DNA of 64,000 bases from the NCBI GenBank assembly GCA_021648375.1, contig JAKISW010000001.1, forward strand, positions 1 to 64,000. The letters are read 5' to 3'. The position numbers and the translations under genes are program-made. Every line of letters starts with the position of its first letter. Within the stretch, counting starts at the first letter, position 1. The notes beneath the pieces are model-generated. The model was not told the origin of the DNA, did not search any database, and saw nothing but the letters and a program-made list of their open reading frames with translations. Of the stretch, positions 37,229-45,859 are shown in pieces. This DNA comes from Devosiaceae bacterium (GTDB lineage Bacteria; Pseudomonadota; Alphaproteobacteria; Rhizobiales; Devosiaceae).

Positions 37229-39016
37229 TTAGCCGCGCCCGAACAGACGCTCGATATCATTCAGTTTCAATTCCACATAGGTGGGGCGGCCATGGATACA
37301 CTGGCCCGAATGGTTGGTGGTTTCCATTTCCCGTAACAGGGCATTCATTTCAAGAACAGAAAGAACCCTCCCTGAGCGCACAGAACCATGACAGGCCATG
37401 GTACCAATTATCGCCTCCATACGCTCATTCAGGGCGCTTGTACCCGCTAATTCTTTGATGCCATCAACAAGATCGTGAATTAGCGCGCCAACATCGCTGT
37501 CTCCCAACAATGCCGGGACATTGCGCACAGCGATTGCCCGTGGGCCAAATTTTTCTACCCCCAAACCCAACCTGTCAAGATCATCTGAAATTTCTTCAAG
37601 CGCTGCACATTCATCTTCATTTAATTCAATAATTTGGGGGATGAGTTGAATTTGTGAAGCCACATTGCCCCTGGCCAGTTCAGCCTTGAATTTCTCGTAG
37701 ACCAGACGTTCATGGGCTGCGTGCTGATCAATCATTATCATGGCATTTTTGGATTGCGCTATTATGTAGTTTTCAAATATCTGCGCTCGTGCAGCACCAA
37801 GGGCAAAATCTGAATAATTTTCCTGCGGTGGTTCTTCATATCTGGCGCTTGGTTCTCTCAAGCCATCAATTTCAAGGTCTGATGTTTGTGGACCTCTGGT
37901 AAATTGCGCTGAATTTGAATAATCAGAAAATTCTGACCTGTTTTGGTTTTGATTTGGCGAACTCTTAAATGAGCTAAATGTACTTTTGCTCAATTGCGAG
38001 GAGGCTCGATATCCAGCCTCATTAAGAGCTAATCCGGTTGCTGCAATCACTGCCGAGCGCACTGCTCCGGCATCACGAAATCTTAATTCCGTTTTTGCCG
38101 GATGCACATTTACATCCACTTCCCCCGGGTCAATATCAACAAAAATGGCTACCACCGGAAATCTTCCGCGAAAGATAAAGTCCCCATAAGCGGCTCGAAT
38201 TGCCCCGATTAAAACCTTGTCACGAACGGCACGCCCATTGACGAAAAAAAACTGCATCATGGAATTGGCGCGGGTAAATGTGGGTAGGCCCGCCATGCCA
38301 GTAACCACAATTTTGTGCCGTTCATTGGCCAATATCACCGAATTATTTATGAATTCAGAGCCAATAATCTGCCCAAGGCGGCTCTTTTGCGCATCAGGAC
38401 CGGTTTGCCCCGGCCAATTACTCGTTTGGCGATCGCCCCCTTCAAGAATAAAGTGCACGGATGGATTTGCCATGGCCAATCGCTTGATAATATCGGTAAT
38501 GGCGCTGTTTTCCGCCCTGTCCCCTTTGAGAAATTTTAAGCGGGCCGGAACCTTTGCAAACAGGTTTTTTACCTCCACTATTGTCCCCTTGTTCATGGAA
38601 ACGGGGCCGGGTTGAGAGATTTTGCCACCCGTTACCTCAATCATAAGACCTGCGTCCTGATTGTGTGGGCGCGATTTAACTGACAGTTGCGCCACCGATC
38701 CGATGGAAGCGAGCGCCTCACCGCGAAATCCAAGTGAACTAATTCTGTCCAGTTGATCTCCGCTAAGTTTTGAAGTTGCATGGCGCTCTACGCAAAGTTT
38801 GAGATTACCTTCATCCATTCCAGACCCATTGTCGCTAACGCGCATCAGGTCCTTGCCTCCCTTAGCGGTTATAATCGAAACATGGGTTGCACCCGCATCA
38901 ATGGAGTTTTCCACCAGTTCTTTGATAACGCTGGCCGGGCGTTCAACAACTTCACCGGCAGCAATGCGGTTTATCAGGTTTTCGGGTAGTTTTTTTATGT
39001 TTTTAAGTGCGGCCAT
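37229..39016 (-). CDS. mutL: DNA mismatch repair protein MutL
   Basis: 595 residues. The GHKL ATPase (about 1-330) has ELVENSIDAGA, DNGSGM, RHATSKL and GFRGEALASI. A variable linker (about 335-400, Ser/Asn-rich) leads to the dimerisation domain, which contains DQHAAHERLVYE, the endonuclease motif DQHA(x)2E(x)4E, plus ACHGSVRSG and QCIHGRPT. It is therefore a nicking MutL of the kind found where MutH is absent. It acts with MutS, not seen here. A RIME-like repeat lies just upstream. Confidence 0.97.
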   Translation of the reverse strand: MAALKNIKKLPENLINRIAAGEVVERPASVIKELVENSIDAGATHVSIITAKGGKDLMRVSDNGSGMDEGNLKLCVERHATSKLSGDQLDRISSLGFRGEALASIGSVAQLSVKSRPHNQDAGLMIEVTGGKISQPGPVSMNKGTIVEVKNLFAKVPARLKFLKGDRAENSAITDIIKRLAMANPSVHFILEGGDRQTSNWPGQTGPDAQKSRLGQIIGSEFINNSVILANERHKIVVTGMAGLPTFTRANSMMQFFFVNGRAVRDKVLIGAIRAAYGDFIFRGRFPVVAIFVDIDPGEVDVNVHPAKTELRFRDAGAVRSAVIAATGLALNEAGYRASSQLSKSTFSSFKSSPNQNQNRSEFSDYSNSAQFTRGPQTSDLEIDGLREPSARYEEPPQENYSDFALGAARAQIFENYIIAQSKNAMIMIDQHAAHERLVYEKFKAELARGNVASQIQLIPQIIELNEDECAALEEISDDLDRLGLGVEKFGPRAIAVRNVPALLGDSDVGALIHDLVDGIKELAGTSALNERMEAIIGTMACHGSVRSGRVLSVLEMNALLREMETTNHSGQCIHGRPTYVELKLNDIERLFGRG

Positions 39017-39030
39017 GATGATTCTCTCCT

Positions 39031-39135
39031 ACAGCGTGTCTCCCAAAAGTGGACACCGGTTTTTGGATAAAGACACGCGAAAACAAATAGATAAAGCGTG
39101 TCGCGTAAATACTATTGAACGCGACACGCTTTAGG
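39031..39135 (+). repeat. RIME-like intergenic palindromic repeat, copy 2
   Basis: Between the divergent mutL and tadA genes. The first hairpin has GCGTGTCT (39034-39041) pairing AGACACGC (39071-39078). The second is a 14-bp perfect stem AAAGCGTGTCGCGT/ACGCGACACGCTTT (39093-39106 with 39119-39132). It aligns with 34666-34770; stem bases differ in a compensating way while CCCAAAAGTGG and ACCGGTTTT are shared. Confidence 0.88.
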
Positions 39136-39205
39136 TTGAAGTTTACACCTCCCAAAAGCGATTTGCACCTATGCCAATACGTAAATAATCGCTAACATTT
39201 CTCTC

Positions 39206-39658
39206 ATGAAAAATTTTGCCGACACGCCGATGGATATAGCCATCAATGCCGCAAAAGAAGCCAGCGAGGCAGGTGAGGTTCCCGTTGGCGCCGTGATCAC
39301 CTTATCTGGCGAAATTATTGCAGTTGCCGCCAATGCCATGCGTAAAAACGCAGATGCCACTGCCCATGCGGAAATGGCAGCTATTCGCATGGCCATGAAA
39401 AAACTTCGCTCAGAACGTCTTGAAAACTGCGATCTTTATGTAACCCTTGAGCCGTGCACCATGTGCGCTGGCGCAATTTCCCATGCCCGTATCAGACGGC
39501 TTTATTTCGCCGCTCCTGACATCAAAGCCGGAGCGGTGGAAAACGGTGTCAGGTTTTTTGAGCAGGCAAGTTGTCACCACCGGCCAGAAGTTATTGCCGG
39601 AATAGGGGAGGAGAAGTCCCGGGTTTTACTCAACGAGTTTTTTTCTTCCCGGAGATAA
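39206..39658 (+). CDS. tadA: tRNA-specific adenosine deaminase
   Basis: 150 residues of the cytidine-deaminase fold. The zinc ligands and catalytic Glu are in ATAHAEMAAI, and PCTMCAGAI supplies the two cysteines. It converts the wobble A34 of tRNA-Arg(ACG) to inosine, an essential step. The 3' end overlaps the convergent patatin gene by 29 bp. Confidence 0.95.
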   Translation: MKNFADTPMDIAINAAKEASEAGEVPVGAVITLSGEIIAVAANAMRKNADATAHAEMAAIRMAMKKLRSERLENCDLYVTLEPCTMCAGAISHARIRRLYFAAPDIKAGAVENGVRFFEQASCHHRPEVIAGIGEEKSRVLLNEFFSSRR

Positions 39659-40493
39659 ATTTTTCAATCACTTTGTCCAGCTGACGCTTGAAAAACTCCT
39701 TGTCCTTTTCCCCGGTTTCAACAATTTCTTTCACCCGCCAGAATTCTAATGAACGAAAGGGCTCCAACTGTGGACGCGTATAAACATCGGGGGGAAAGGC
39801 CACCAGCTTGTTTGATATCAGGCCATGCATTAATATTTGAGCCGAGCCAAGGCCAACTTCAATCAAGGATGGCTCCTCCTCATCCTCATGTCCGGAAGGA
39901 GAACCATTTACGTCAATCGCTACCAGAATATCCATATTGCGACCGGCAATATCCAGCGGCAGCGGGTTGCTTACACTGCCATCAATTAACAGGCGGCCGC
40001 CAAATTCAACGGGTTTGAATACACTTGGAATTGCAATGGAGGCGGCAATGGCAGGGACAAGTTCGCCATCGCGAAACACCACCTGTTGCCAGGTTCTAAA
40101 ATCCGTCGCCACTGTAAAAAGCGGGATTTTTAATTCATTGAACTGGCTCGGTACTTCCTTGGGAATAAACGAATTTATCACTTCGCAGGCATCAAGTTGC
40201 ATGGTCATGGTTTTACGAAAGACAGAAGATGGGTTTTTGATCCGCGTTTTCCAGATTCTGGCCACCATCGAGCGTTTGCTCCCCAGATATTCATAGGAGT
40301 ATTCGCGGATTTCTTTGCCGCTTAGCCCGGCTGCCCAACCTGCTCCAAGCAAGGCACCAATGGAAGTTCCCGCAATTCTAGCTGGCCGGATCCCCAATTC
40401 ATCCATGGCTTCAATGAAGGGGATATGGGTAAGTCCGCGCGCCGCCCCGCCCCCCAGCGCAATTCCAATTTTTGGCTCAGATGTGTTAGTCAT
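39630..40493 (-). CDS. Patatin-like phospholipase (RssA family)
   Basis: 287 residues with the patatin catalytic dyad: nucleophile Ser in GTSIGALLGAG and Asp in IDGSVSNPLP (usually DGG), and the oxyanion loop GGGAARGLTHIP near the N-terminus. Such proteins hydrolyse acyl esters of phospholipids. No signal peptide is seen, so it should be cytoplasmic. Its ATG overlaps the purD stop by four bases (ATGA), implying coupling, and its end overlaps tadA convergently. Confidence 0.9.
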   Translation of the reverse strand: MTNTSEPKIGIALGGGAARGLTHIPFIEAMDELGIRPARIAGTSIGALLGAGWAAGLSGKEIREYSYEYLGSKRSMVARIWKTRIKNPSSVFRKTMTMQLDACEVINSFIPKEVPSQFNELKIPLFTVATDFRTWQQVVFRDGELVPAIAASIAIPSVFKPVEFGGRLLIDGSVSNPLPLDIAGRNMDILVAIDVNGSPSGHEDEEEPSLIEVGLGSAQILMHGLISNKLVAFPPDVYTRPQLEPFRSLEFWRVKEIVETGEKDKEFFKRQLDKVIEKFISGKKKTR

Positions 40494-41776
40494 TTTATAT
40501 CTTTATCTGCCTTTTTACCGATATCGGTGCGCCAAAACCCTTCGTTCCAATCTATATTTTCAACCACCTCATAGGCCTTTTTTCTGGCCTCGTTGATAGA
40601 TGAGGCCATGGCGGTAACATTAAGAACCCGGCCACCATTGGCAACTAGGGAATTACCCTTTTGCACCGTGCCAGCATGGAAAATTTTTACGTTTTTATTT
40701 TCCAATCCGTTTAAAGAGCCAATTTTGCTGCCATTATTATAGGACCCCGGATAGCCCTTTGTCGCCATAACAACGCTTAAGGCTGCATTATTATGCCAAA
40801 CGGGTTTTATGCCGGACAAATCACCTTTGGCTGAAGCAATAAGAATTTCCAGCAGATCAGACTTCAGACGCATCATTAAAACCTGACATTCGGGATCGCC
40901 AAACCTTACATTATATTCAATTAGTTTTGGCCCCTGATTCGTCAAAATCAGCCCCGCATAAAGCACGCCTGAGAAATCTGCTCCCAACTCCTGCATTCCA
41001 AGCATTGTGGGCGCAATTATTTCTCTCTCTACTTGTGCTGTCAATTTTTCAGTTAAAATTGTAGCCGGTGAAAACGCTCCCATTCCCCCCGTATTGGGTC
41101 CCTTGTCACCATCAAACGCCCGCTTATGATCCTGGGCAGTGGCCAAAGGGATAAAGTTTTTACCATCGCAAATGGCAAAAAAACTAACCTCTTCCCCCTC
41201 CAGAAATTCTTCGATTATCACCCGCGCCCCAGCGCTTCCAAAGTGGCCATCGAGGCAATCATAAATTGCTTTTTCAGCCTGCTGCAATGTCGTGGCAACC
41301 GTTACACCTTTGCCTGCAGCCAAACCATCGGCCTTAATGACGATGGGTGCGGTTTTGGTTTTTAAATATTCAAGGGCTGCCTCAAGGCTGTCAAAACTTC
41401 CATAATCAGCTGTGGGGATTTGCATTTTTTCGCAAAGTTCTTTGGTGAATTTTTTTGACCCTTCTAATTGCGCAGCTTTTTTGTTGGGGCCAAAAACTAA
41501 AACTCCCTCGGCCCTAAGATCATCTGCAATCCCGGCAACAAGAGGTACTTCGGGTCCCACAACCACCAGTTCAATTTGTTTCTCGCGGCAAAATGCAACA
41601 ATTTCGCTGTGGTTTGAAATTTTTAGATTTACATTTGTAGCTGGATTCTTCGCCCCTAAATTTAGGGTCCCTGCATTTCCCGGAGCAATAAACAGGCTCT
41701 TGAGCAACGGCGATTGGCATATTTTATAGGCCAGCGCATGTTCGCGACCACCCGATCCGATCAAAAGTACATTCAT
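40490..41776 (-). CDS. purD: Phosphoribosylamine-glycine ligase
   Basis: 428 residues of the ATP-grasp enzyme for the second step of purine synthesis. The N-terminus MNVLLIGSGGREHALAYKI, the ATP-binding GSKKFTKELCEK and GLAAGKGVTVA, and the metal-binding NVRFGDPECQ are all present. The ATG at 41776 has GGGGA upstream and gives the family's normal start; an extension of 38 codons is unsupported. xseA is divergent. Its stop is coupled to the patatin gene. Confidence 0.96.
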   Translation of the reverse strand: MNVLLIGSGGREHALAYKICQSPLLKSLFIAPGNAGTLNLGAKNPATNVNLKISNHSEIVAFCREKQIELVVVGPEVPLVAGIADDLRAEGVLVFGPNKKAAQLEGSKKFTKELCEKMQIPTADYGSFDSLEAALEYLKTKTAPIVIKADGLAAGKGVTVATTLQQAEKAIYDCLDGHFGSAGARVIIEEFLEGEEVSFFAICDGKNFIPLATAQDHKRAFDGDKGPNTGGMGAFSPATILTEKLTAQVEREIIAPTMLGMQELGADFSGVLYAGLILTNQGPKLIEYNVRFGDPECQVLMMRLKSDLLEILIASAKGDLSGIKPVWHNNAALSVVMATKGYPGSYNNGSKIGSLNGLENKNVKIFHAGTVQKGNSLVANGGRVLNVTAMASSINEARKKAYEVVENIDWNEGFWRTDIGKKADKDIK

Positions 41777-41899
41777 TGAGTATGTTCCCCGATTGATAGG
41801 ATTGTGAACTATCATATGTAAAATATGTTCACCACTGCATATTGGGTTGATGGGAAAAAGACCTTGACGATATGGCGGGCAGGGGGGCAATTGTAACTA

Positions 41900-43426
41900 A
41901 TGAATGAAACCAGCAGCACCGAAACTTCAAACGCTCACGAATTCACCGTTTCCCAGATTTCAAAGGCGGTTAAATCTTCCGTTGAGGAGCAATTTGGCCA
42001 CGTGCGGGTGCGTGGAGAAGTGGGCCGTCTTTCGCGTCCCGGATCCGGGCATATTTACTTTGACCTAAAGGATGATAAGGCAGTTTTAGCGGCCGTGGCC
42101 TGGAAGGGGGTAGCTTCGCGCTGGCGTTTTCAGCCTGAGCAGGGCCTTGAGGTAATTGTTACCGGCAAACTGACAACGTTTCCCGGTCAGTCCAAATATC
42201 AGATAATTGTTGAAAATGTTGAACCTGCCGGTGTCGGCGCTTTGATGGCGCTGCTTGAAGAACGGCGAAAAAAACTGACCGCTGAAGGTCTGTTTGATGA
42301 AGATAAAAAACAATCATTGCCATTTTTGCCCATGGTAATTGGGGTTGTAACTTCTCCAAGCGGAGCAGTAATTCGCGATATTTTGCACCGGCTGGAAGAA
42401 AGATTTCCAACCCATGTGATTGTCTGGCCGGTTCGGGTTCAGGGACCATCGAGCGCAAAAGAGGTGGCTGCGGCCGTTGAAGGGTTTAATATGTTACCCC
42501 CGGATGGCAACATTGCCCGGCCTGATCTTATTATTGTTGCTCGCGGTGGCGGCTCCATCGAAGACTTGTGGAGCTTTAATGAGGAGGAGGTGGTTCGAGC
42601 TATATCGGAAAGCTCCATTCCTTTGATTTCAGCTATTGGCCATGAAACCGATATGAGTTTAGCGGATTTCGCTGCCGATAAACGTGCGCCAACTCCAACG
42701 GCAGCTGCGGAAATTGCCGTGCCGGTGCGCGCTGAGTTAATCGGGTATATAAATGACTTAAATAGCAGGAAATATACGGGAACGCTTCGCAATATTTCTT
42801 CCTTGCGCGATCGCTTGCGGGCGGTTAGTGCCGGATTGCCCGGGGCTGATGATCTGGTTGCCCAGGCTCGTCAGCGTCTTGATCTGGCCAGCACTAAATT
42901 AAGTGCCGCCCTTAATGTCTCCAGGCAGGCAAAAGCTCTTGGATTGGCAAGAGTTGCTCCTCGTCTTTCTTCCCGAGTGCTTAAAAACCTTCTGGAAGAG
43001 CATAAGAGCCGAGTTTTGGCGGCATCTCAACGCTCTGGGGTGGCTCTTTCCAATAGAACCCAAAATTCCCGTTTGCAAATGGTGCCGGTTGCAAACCGCC
43101 TTGAACCGGCAATGGCTTTAAAAATTCGTGAAAAGCGCCGTGAACTTAAAGCTTCCTTTCAATTGCTCAATTCCCTTGGCTATCGAAATGTGCTGGAGCG
43201 TGGGTTTGTTCTGGTGATGGATAAAAATCAACAGGTGGTAAAAAGGGCGAAAAATCTAAGCGCCGGTGATAATGTGACATTGCGTTTCGCAGATTCTGAA
43301 AGAGGGGCAATTATTGACAATGGTGACGACACTCCTGCTGGCAGCGTAAAGAAAATTAAAAAACCACCTGTTACCCCCCAAAAAACGCATGGCAAACCAG
43401 ACGATGGACAAACCAGCCTGTTTTGA
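41900..43426 (+). CDS. xseA: Exodeoxyribonuclease VII large subunit
   Basis: 508 residues. An OB-fold (about 12-110) with VRVRGEVGRLSRPGSGHIYFDLKDD binds single strands; the catalytic core (about 130-300) has GVVTSPSGAVIRDI and ARGGGSIEDLWSFNEE; a helical region for the small subunits follows and then a lysine/proline-rich tail. It degrades single-stranded DNA together with XseB, which is not encoded in this window. It diverges from purD with a 123-bp gap. Confidence 0.96.
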   Translation: MNETSSTETSNAHEFTVSQISKAVKSSVEEQFGHVRVRGEVGRLSRPGSGHIYFDLKDDKAVLAAVAWKGVASRWRFQPEQGLEVIVTGKLTTFPGQSKYQIIVENVEPAGVGALMALLEERRKKLTAEGLFDEDKKQSLPFLPMVIGVVTSPSGAVIRDILHRLEERFPTHVIVWPVRVQGPSSAKEVAAAVEGFNMLPPDGNIARPDLIIVARGGGSIEDLWSFNEEEVVRAISESSIPLISAIGHETDMSLADFAADKRAPTPTAAAEIAVPVRAELIGYINDLNSRKYTGTLRNISSLRDRLRAVSAGLPGADDLVAQARQRLDLASTKLSAALNVSRQAKALGLARVAPRLSSRVLKNLLEEHKSRVLAASQRSGVALSNRTQNSRLQMVPVANRLEPAMALKIREKRRELKASFQLLNSLGYRNVLERGFVLVMDKNQQVVKRAKNLSAGDNVTLRFADSERGAIIDNGDDTPAGSVKKIKKPPVTPQKTHGKPDDGQTSLF

Positions 43427-43461
43427 CCAGAACTTGTTTTGACAAATCTTGTTTTGATCAT

Positions 43462-43563
43462 ATAAAACAGGCTCTAAGTTTTTGTTTGTCGCATTTTCGA
43501 ACCGGATAACCGCGAACATCCCCGGATCAAGTCCGAGGACATGCTTATCCTGAAAATGCTCTA
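43462..43563 (-). repeat. RIME-like intergenic repeat, copy 3
   Basis: Downstream of xseA. It contains CTCTAAGTTTTTGTTTGTCGC, a segment with the form of rhizobial intergenic repeats, and at 43518-43547 a 30-bp stretch that recurs perfectly in inverted orientation at 45710-45739. That stretch folds into an 8-bp hairpin with a five-base loop. Confidence 0.75.
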
Positions 43564-43587
43564 GTGATTTTAAGGAATACGCCAAGC

Positions 43588-43803
43588 ATGAATCTTCTCG
43601 ATCCTGATTTTTCTCCCGGCGAGGCAAAATTGCGTTATCTGGACGCGGATTTTTTGGTTATTACGCCGGGCACATTTGTACGCTGCGCCATAACTGGGCA
43701 GGTCATTAAGATTGATGATCTCAAATACTGGAATGTTGACCGTCAGGAAGCCTATGTGGATGCTGACGCAGCAATGAAGGCCTACCAAAAGCAACAGGGA
43801 TAA
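43588..43803 (+). CDS. DUF2093 family protein
   Basis: 71 residues from the ATG at 43588, which has AAGGA 11 bases upstream; an in-frame GTG at 43564 is less likely. The sequence FSPGEAKLRYLDADFLVITPG, then VRCAITGQVIKIDDLKYWNV is characteristic of this small Hyphomicrobiales family. The pair of a Cys and a compact beta-rich core suggest a small folded cytoplasmic protein; no function is known. It follows xseA, as in relatives. Confidence 0.85.
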   Translation: MNLLDPDFSPGEAKLRYLDADFLVITPGTFVRCAITGQVIKIDDLKYWNVDRQEAYVDADAAMKAYQKQQG

Positions 43804-43808
43804 AGATA

Positions 43809-44057
43809 TTATTCCTCAGATTGTTCTGGTTCGTCCGGGTCCATCAAGCGGTGCATATGCACAATGAAATATCGCATATTTGCATTGTCGACTGACATTT
43901 GGGCTTTTTGTTTCCATACATCATAGGCCGCTGCATAGTTGGGAAACACGCCAACGATATCAACTTTATCAAGATCCTTGAACTCTACCCCTTCCAGATC
44001 CTCAAGCTCTCCGCCAATGACCAGGTGCAACAATTGTTTGTTTGGTGTTTTGTTCAT
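43809..44057 (-). CDS. DUF4170 family protein
   Basis: About 82 residues. The block LHLVIGGELEDLEGVEFKDL followed by VDIVGVFPNYAAAYDVWKQKAQ and MRYFIVHMHRL matches the DUF4170 family of small alphaproteobacterial proteins of unknown function. I take the ATG at 44057; an in-frame TTG at 44069 would overlap the preceding stop. It lies directly downstream of the CysQ-like gene and probably shares its transcript, a conserved neighbourhood in this order. Confidence 0.83.
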   Translation of the reverse strand: MNKTPNKQLLHLVIGGELEDLEGVEFKDLDKVDIVGVFPNYAAAYDVWKQKAQMSVDNANMRYFIVHMHRLMDPDEPEQSEE

Positions 44058-44065
44058 TTTATTGA

Positions 44066-44884
44066 TCAAGCCTTTTTGTCTGCATTATTTTCCAGGCACC
44101 CATAAACATCAATGAGGGCGTCATTTACAACCGCTCTTAGCGAATTATCGAGCATTGCCGCAAGTGCCCCGTGGCGTGTTTCCTCACGATTAAATTTTGG
44201 ACCCCCCAAACAGGCGTCCTCAAGAGCAATGCCACATTCTTCAAGAATGATAGTTGCCGCAGCGATATCCCAATCCTGAGCACCACGTCTCCCAATAGCA
44301 ATATCAAGCTTTCCGGTAGATACCTGTACCAGACGATGGGCCAGCGAGGGCATATGAGGCCCACACTCAAATTTTATACCAGCGTTTTTCAGTTTTTTAA
44401 ATACGGCTTCGGCCGCCGCGATAACCGGGCGCTCTTTATTTTTGTCAGGTTTTAGCAATGGTGCTGAGTTTAATTTTGCGCCGCCGTTTTTGATGGCTTC
44501 ATAAAGCTCATCTCTGGCCGGGGCATAAATCACCCCCGCAATTGCTTCTCCATCTTTAACAATTGCCAGCGAAATGCTCCAGCCATCATCGCCACGAATA
44601 AACCCCCTTGTACCATCGATAGGATCGACGACAAATATTGTTTGTTTATTTAATCGTGCCAGATCGTCGGTGGTTTCTTCGCTCAGCCAGCCATATTGAG
44701 GGCGCGCGGCCAACAGGGTCTGCTTAAGAAATTCGTCAACCAGAAAATCTGCTTCGGTGACAGGGGAGGAATTTTTTTTGGACCAGGTTTTAATATCCCG
44801 CCTGAAATAGCCCATGGCGATAATTCCGGCAGCAATTGCCGCTGAGCGCAATAGTTCAATATCAGATTGGGGTTTGTTGGGAAT
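44066..44884 (-). CDS. CysQ-like inositol monophosphatase family protein
   Basis: The product carries the metal-binding motifs of the lithium-sensitive phosphatase family: EADFLVDEF, LSEET, VDPIDGTRGFIRGDDGWSISLA and AQDWDIAAATIILEECG. CysQ-type members hydrolyse 3'-phosphoadenosine 5'-phosphate from sulfate assimilation; inositol phosphatase activity is also possible. No ATG or GTG exists at the N-terminus. A TTG at 44851 would cut off the first helix, whereas ATT at 44884 lies six bases after AGGAA and restores a normal family length of about 272 residues. I therefore place the start at the ATT, with moderate certainty. Confidence 0.85.
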   Translation of the reverse strand: MPNKPQSDIELLRSAAIAAGIIAMGYFRRDIKTWSKKNSSPVTEADFLVDEFLKQTLLAARPQYGWLSEETTDDLARLNKQTIFVVDPIDGTRGFIRGDDGWSISLAIVKDGEAIAGVIYAPARDELYEAIKNGGAKLNSAPLLKPDKNKERPVIAAAEAVFKKLKNAGIKFECGPHMPSLAHRLVQVSTGKLDIAIGRRGAQDWDIAAATIILEECGIALEDACLGGPKFNREETRHGALAAMLDNSLRAVVNDALIDVYGCLENNADKKA

Positions 44885-45173
44885 TGTTGTTTCCTGCGCT
44901 TATTTGATTTTTAGGCAATTATTAGTTTTGCCTGCTCATGTTCCTACGTTGGGCAATGGTTTCATGCAAGCACTTGCGTGAGGCTTTACCATCAGCTTTG
45001 AGTGAACTGGTTTTTTGATCTGGGTTAATCGCCTGTTACTGGCAGTCATACACCGCTAACCCTTTTTGAAACAACAAAATTTTAACCCCGTTTCTTAAAC
45101 CGATCTGAGTATCGCCCCGCTAGATTGGGGGCATAAGAAGAGCCCGATAAAAACGAGGTTCTCGGAGTTAACA
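44885..45173. other. Intergenic promoter region
   Basis: Nearly 290 bp between the leftward CysQ-like gene and the rightward DUF6101-like gene. No gene is supported. A small inverted repeat GCAAG-CA-CTTGC occurs near 44968. CTCGGAG sits shortly upstream of the rightward gene. Confidence 0.45.
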
Positions 45174-45695
45174 GTGAGGCATATTATGGATTACGGTGAT
45201 GGAGTTCACGGCGCAAACGTCGTGATGTTTGGCAAAACAACTTGCCCTGACAGTGACGATTTGGTGGCGGTAAACGACAATTTTTCAATTTCAGAGCAAT
45301 TAAGCCAGCCGGCAAAAACCATTACGTTGCGCAATAAGCTTGATGAAAGCGGCAATGTTATAAAGGTAAAAGTCCCGGTTTGTGAATATTTTGGTGTCGC
45401 GGTTGCTACCAAAATTGATGAGGATGGTATTTTAACATCTTCAATTGAGCTGGTACACGAAGATGCCGATTTAAATTATCAGGTATATAAAGAAACCGGC
45501 AACGCTCAAATTATTGCCGAATGGCAAAATTGGGGTCAGCAATTGCGTCTTCCTTTGTTTATTCGCGCTGGTGATGGTGAACTTGTGGCCTATAGCCAAC
45601 AGGTTGATGGCGTATTGCTTGGCAATTCCAGTCAAAGGCGCAAAACAGTTTCTGAGGCTGGTCGTCGTCCGCGTTTTTTGAACTTGCGTAAATAG
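45174..45695 (+). CDS. Conserved protein resembling DUF6101
   Basis: 173 residues. The central part, VCEYFGVAVATKIDEDG then SIELVHEDADLNYQVY, and the C-terminal RRPRFLNLRK recall the DUF6101 family of Hyphomicrobiales, whose function is unknown. No signal peptide or membrane helix is present. It may start at 45174 (GTG) or at the ATG 45186. It lies upstream of the convergent ubiA, the position I would expect in relatives. Family assignment is from memory of these patterns and is tentative. Confidence 0.65.
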   Translation: MRHIMDYGDGVHGANVVMFGKTTCPDSDDLVAVNDNFSISEQLSQPAKTITLRNKLDESGNVIKVKVPVCEYFGVAVATKIDEDGILTSSIELVHEDADLNYQVYKETGNAQIIAEWQNWGQQLRLPLFIRAGDGELVAYSQQVDGVLLGNSSQRRKTVSEAGRRPRFLNLRK

Positions 45696-45699
45696 AGCG

Positions 45700-45800
45700 T
45701 TCCCTAAAAAAGCATGTCCTCGGACTTGATCCGGGGATGGAACCGGTTTTCCAGCCCGCCGGCGTGAGGCCAAAAGATCAGCAATGAAGTTGCTGTTTCG
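45700..45800 (+). repeat. RIME-like intergenic repeat, copy 4
   Basis: Between the DUF6101-like gene and the end of ubiA. 45710-45739 is the exact inverted match of 43518-43547 (30 bp) and forms the hairpin TCCTCGGA-CTTGA-TCCGGGGA. It is followed by AACCGGTTTTCC, an element also seen in the other intergenic repeats. Confidence 0.78.
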
Positions 45801-45859
45801 GGAGCGCGACAACACAAAGATTGAGCATTGGTTTTGATTAAAATCAAACCCAAAATGCC

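Noticed and set aside
41777..41890. N-terminal extension of PurD by 38 codons
   Set aside because: The ATG at 41776 matches the universal family start and has a ribosome binding site; the extension is not conserved-looking.
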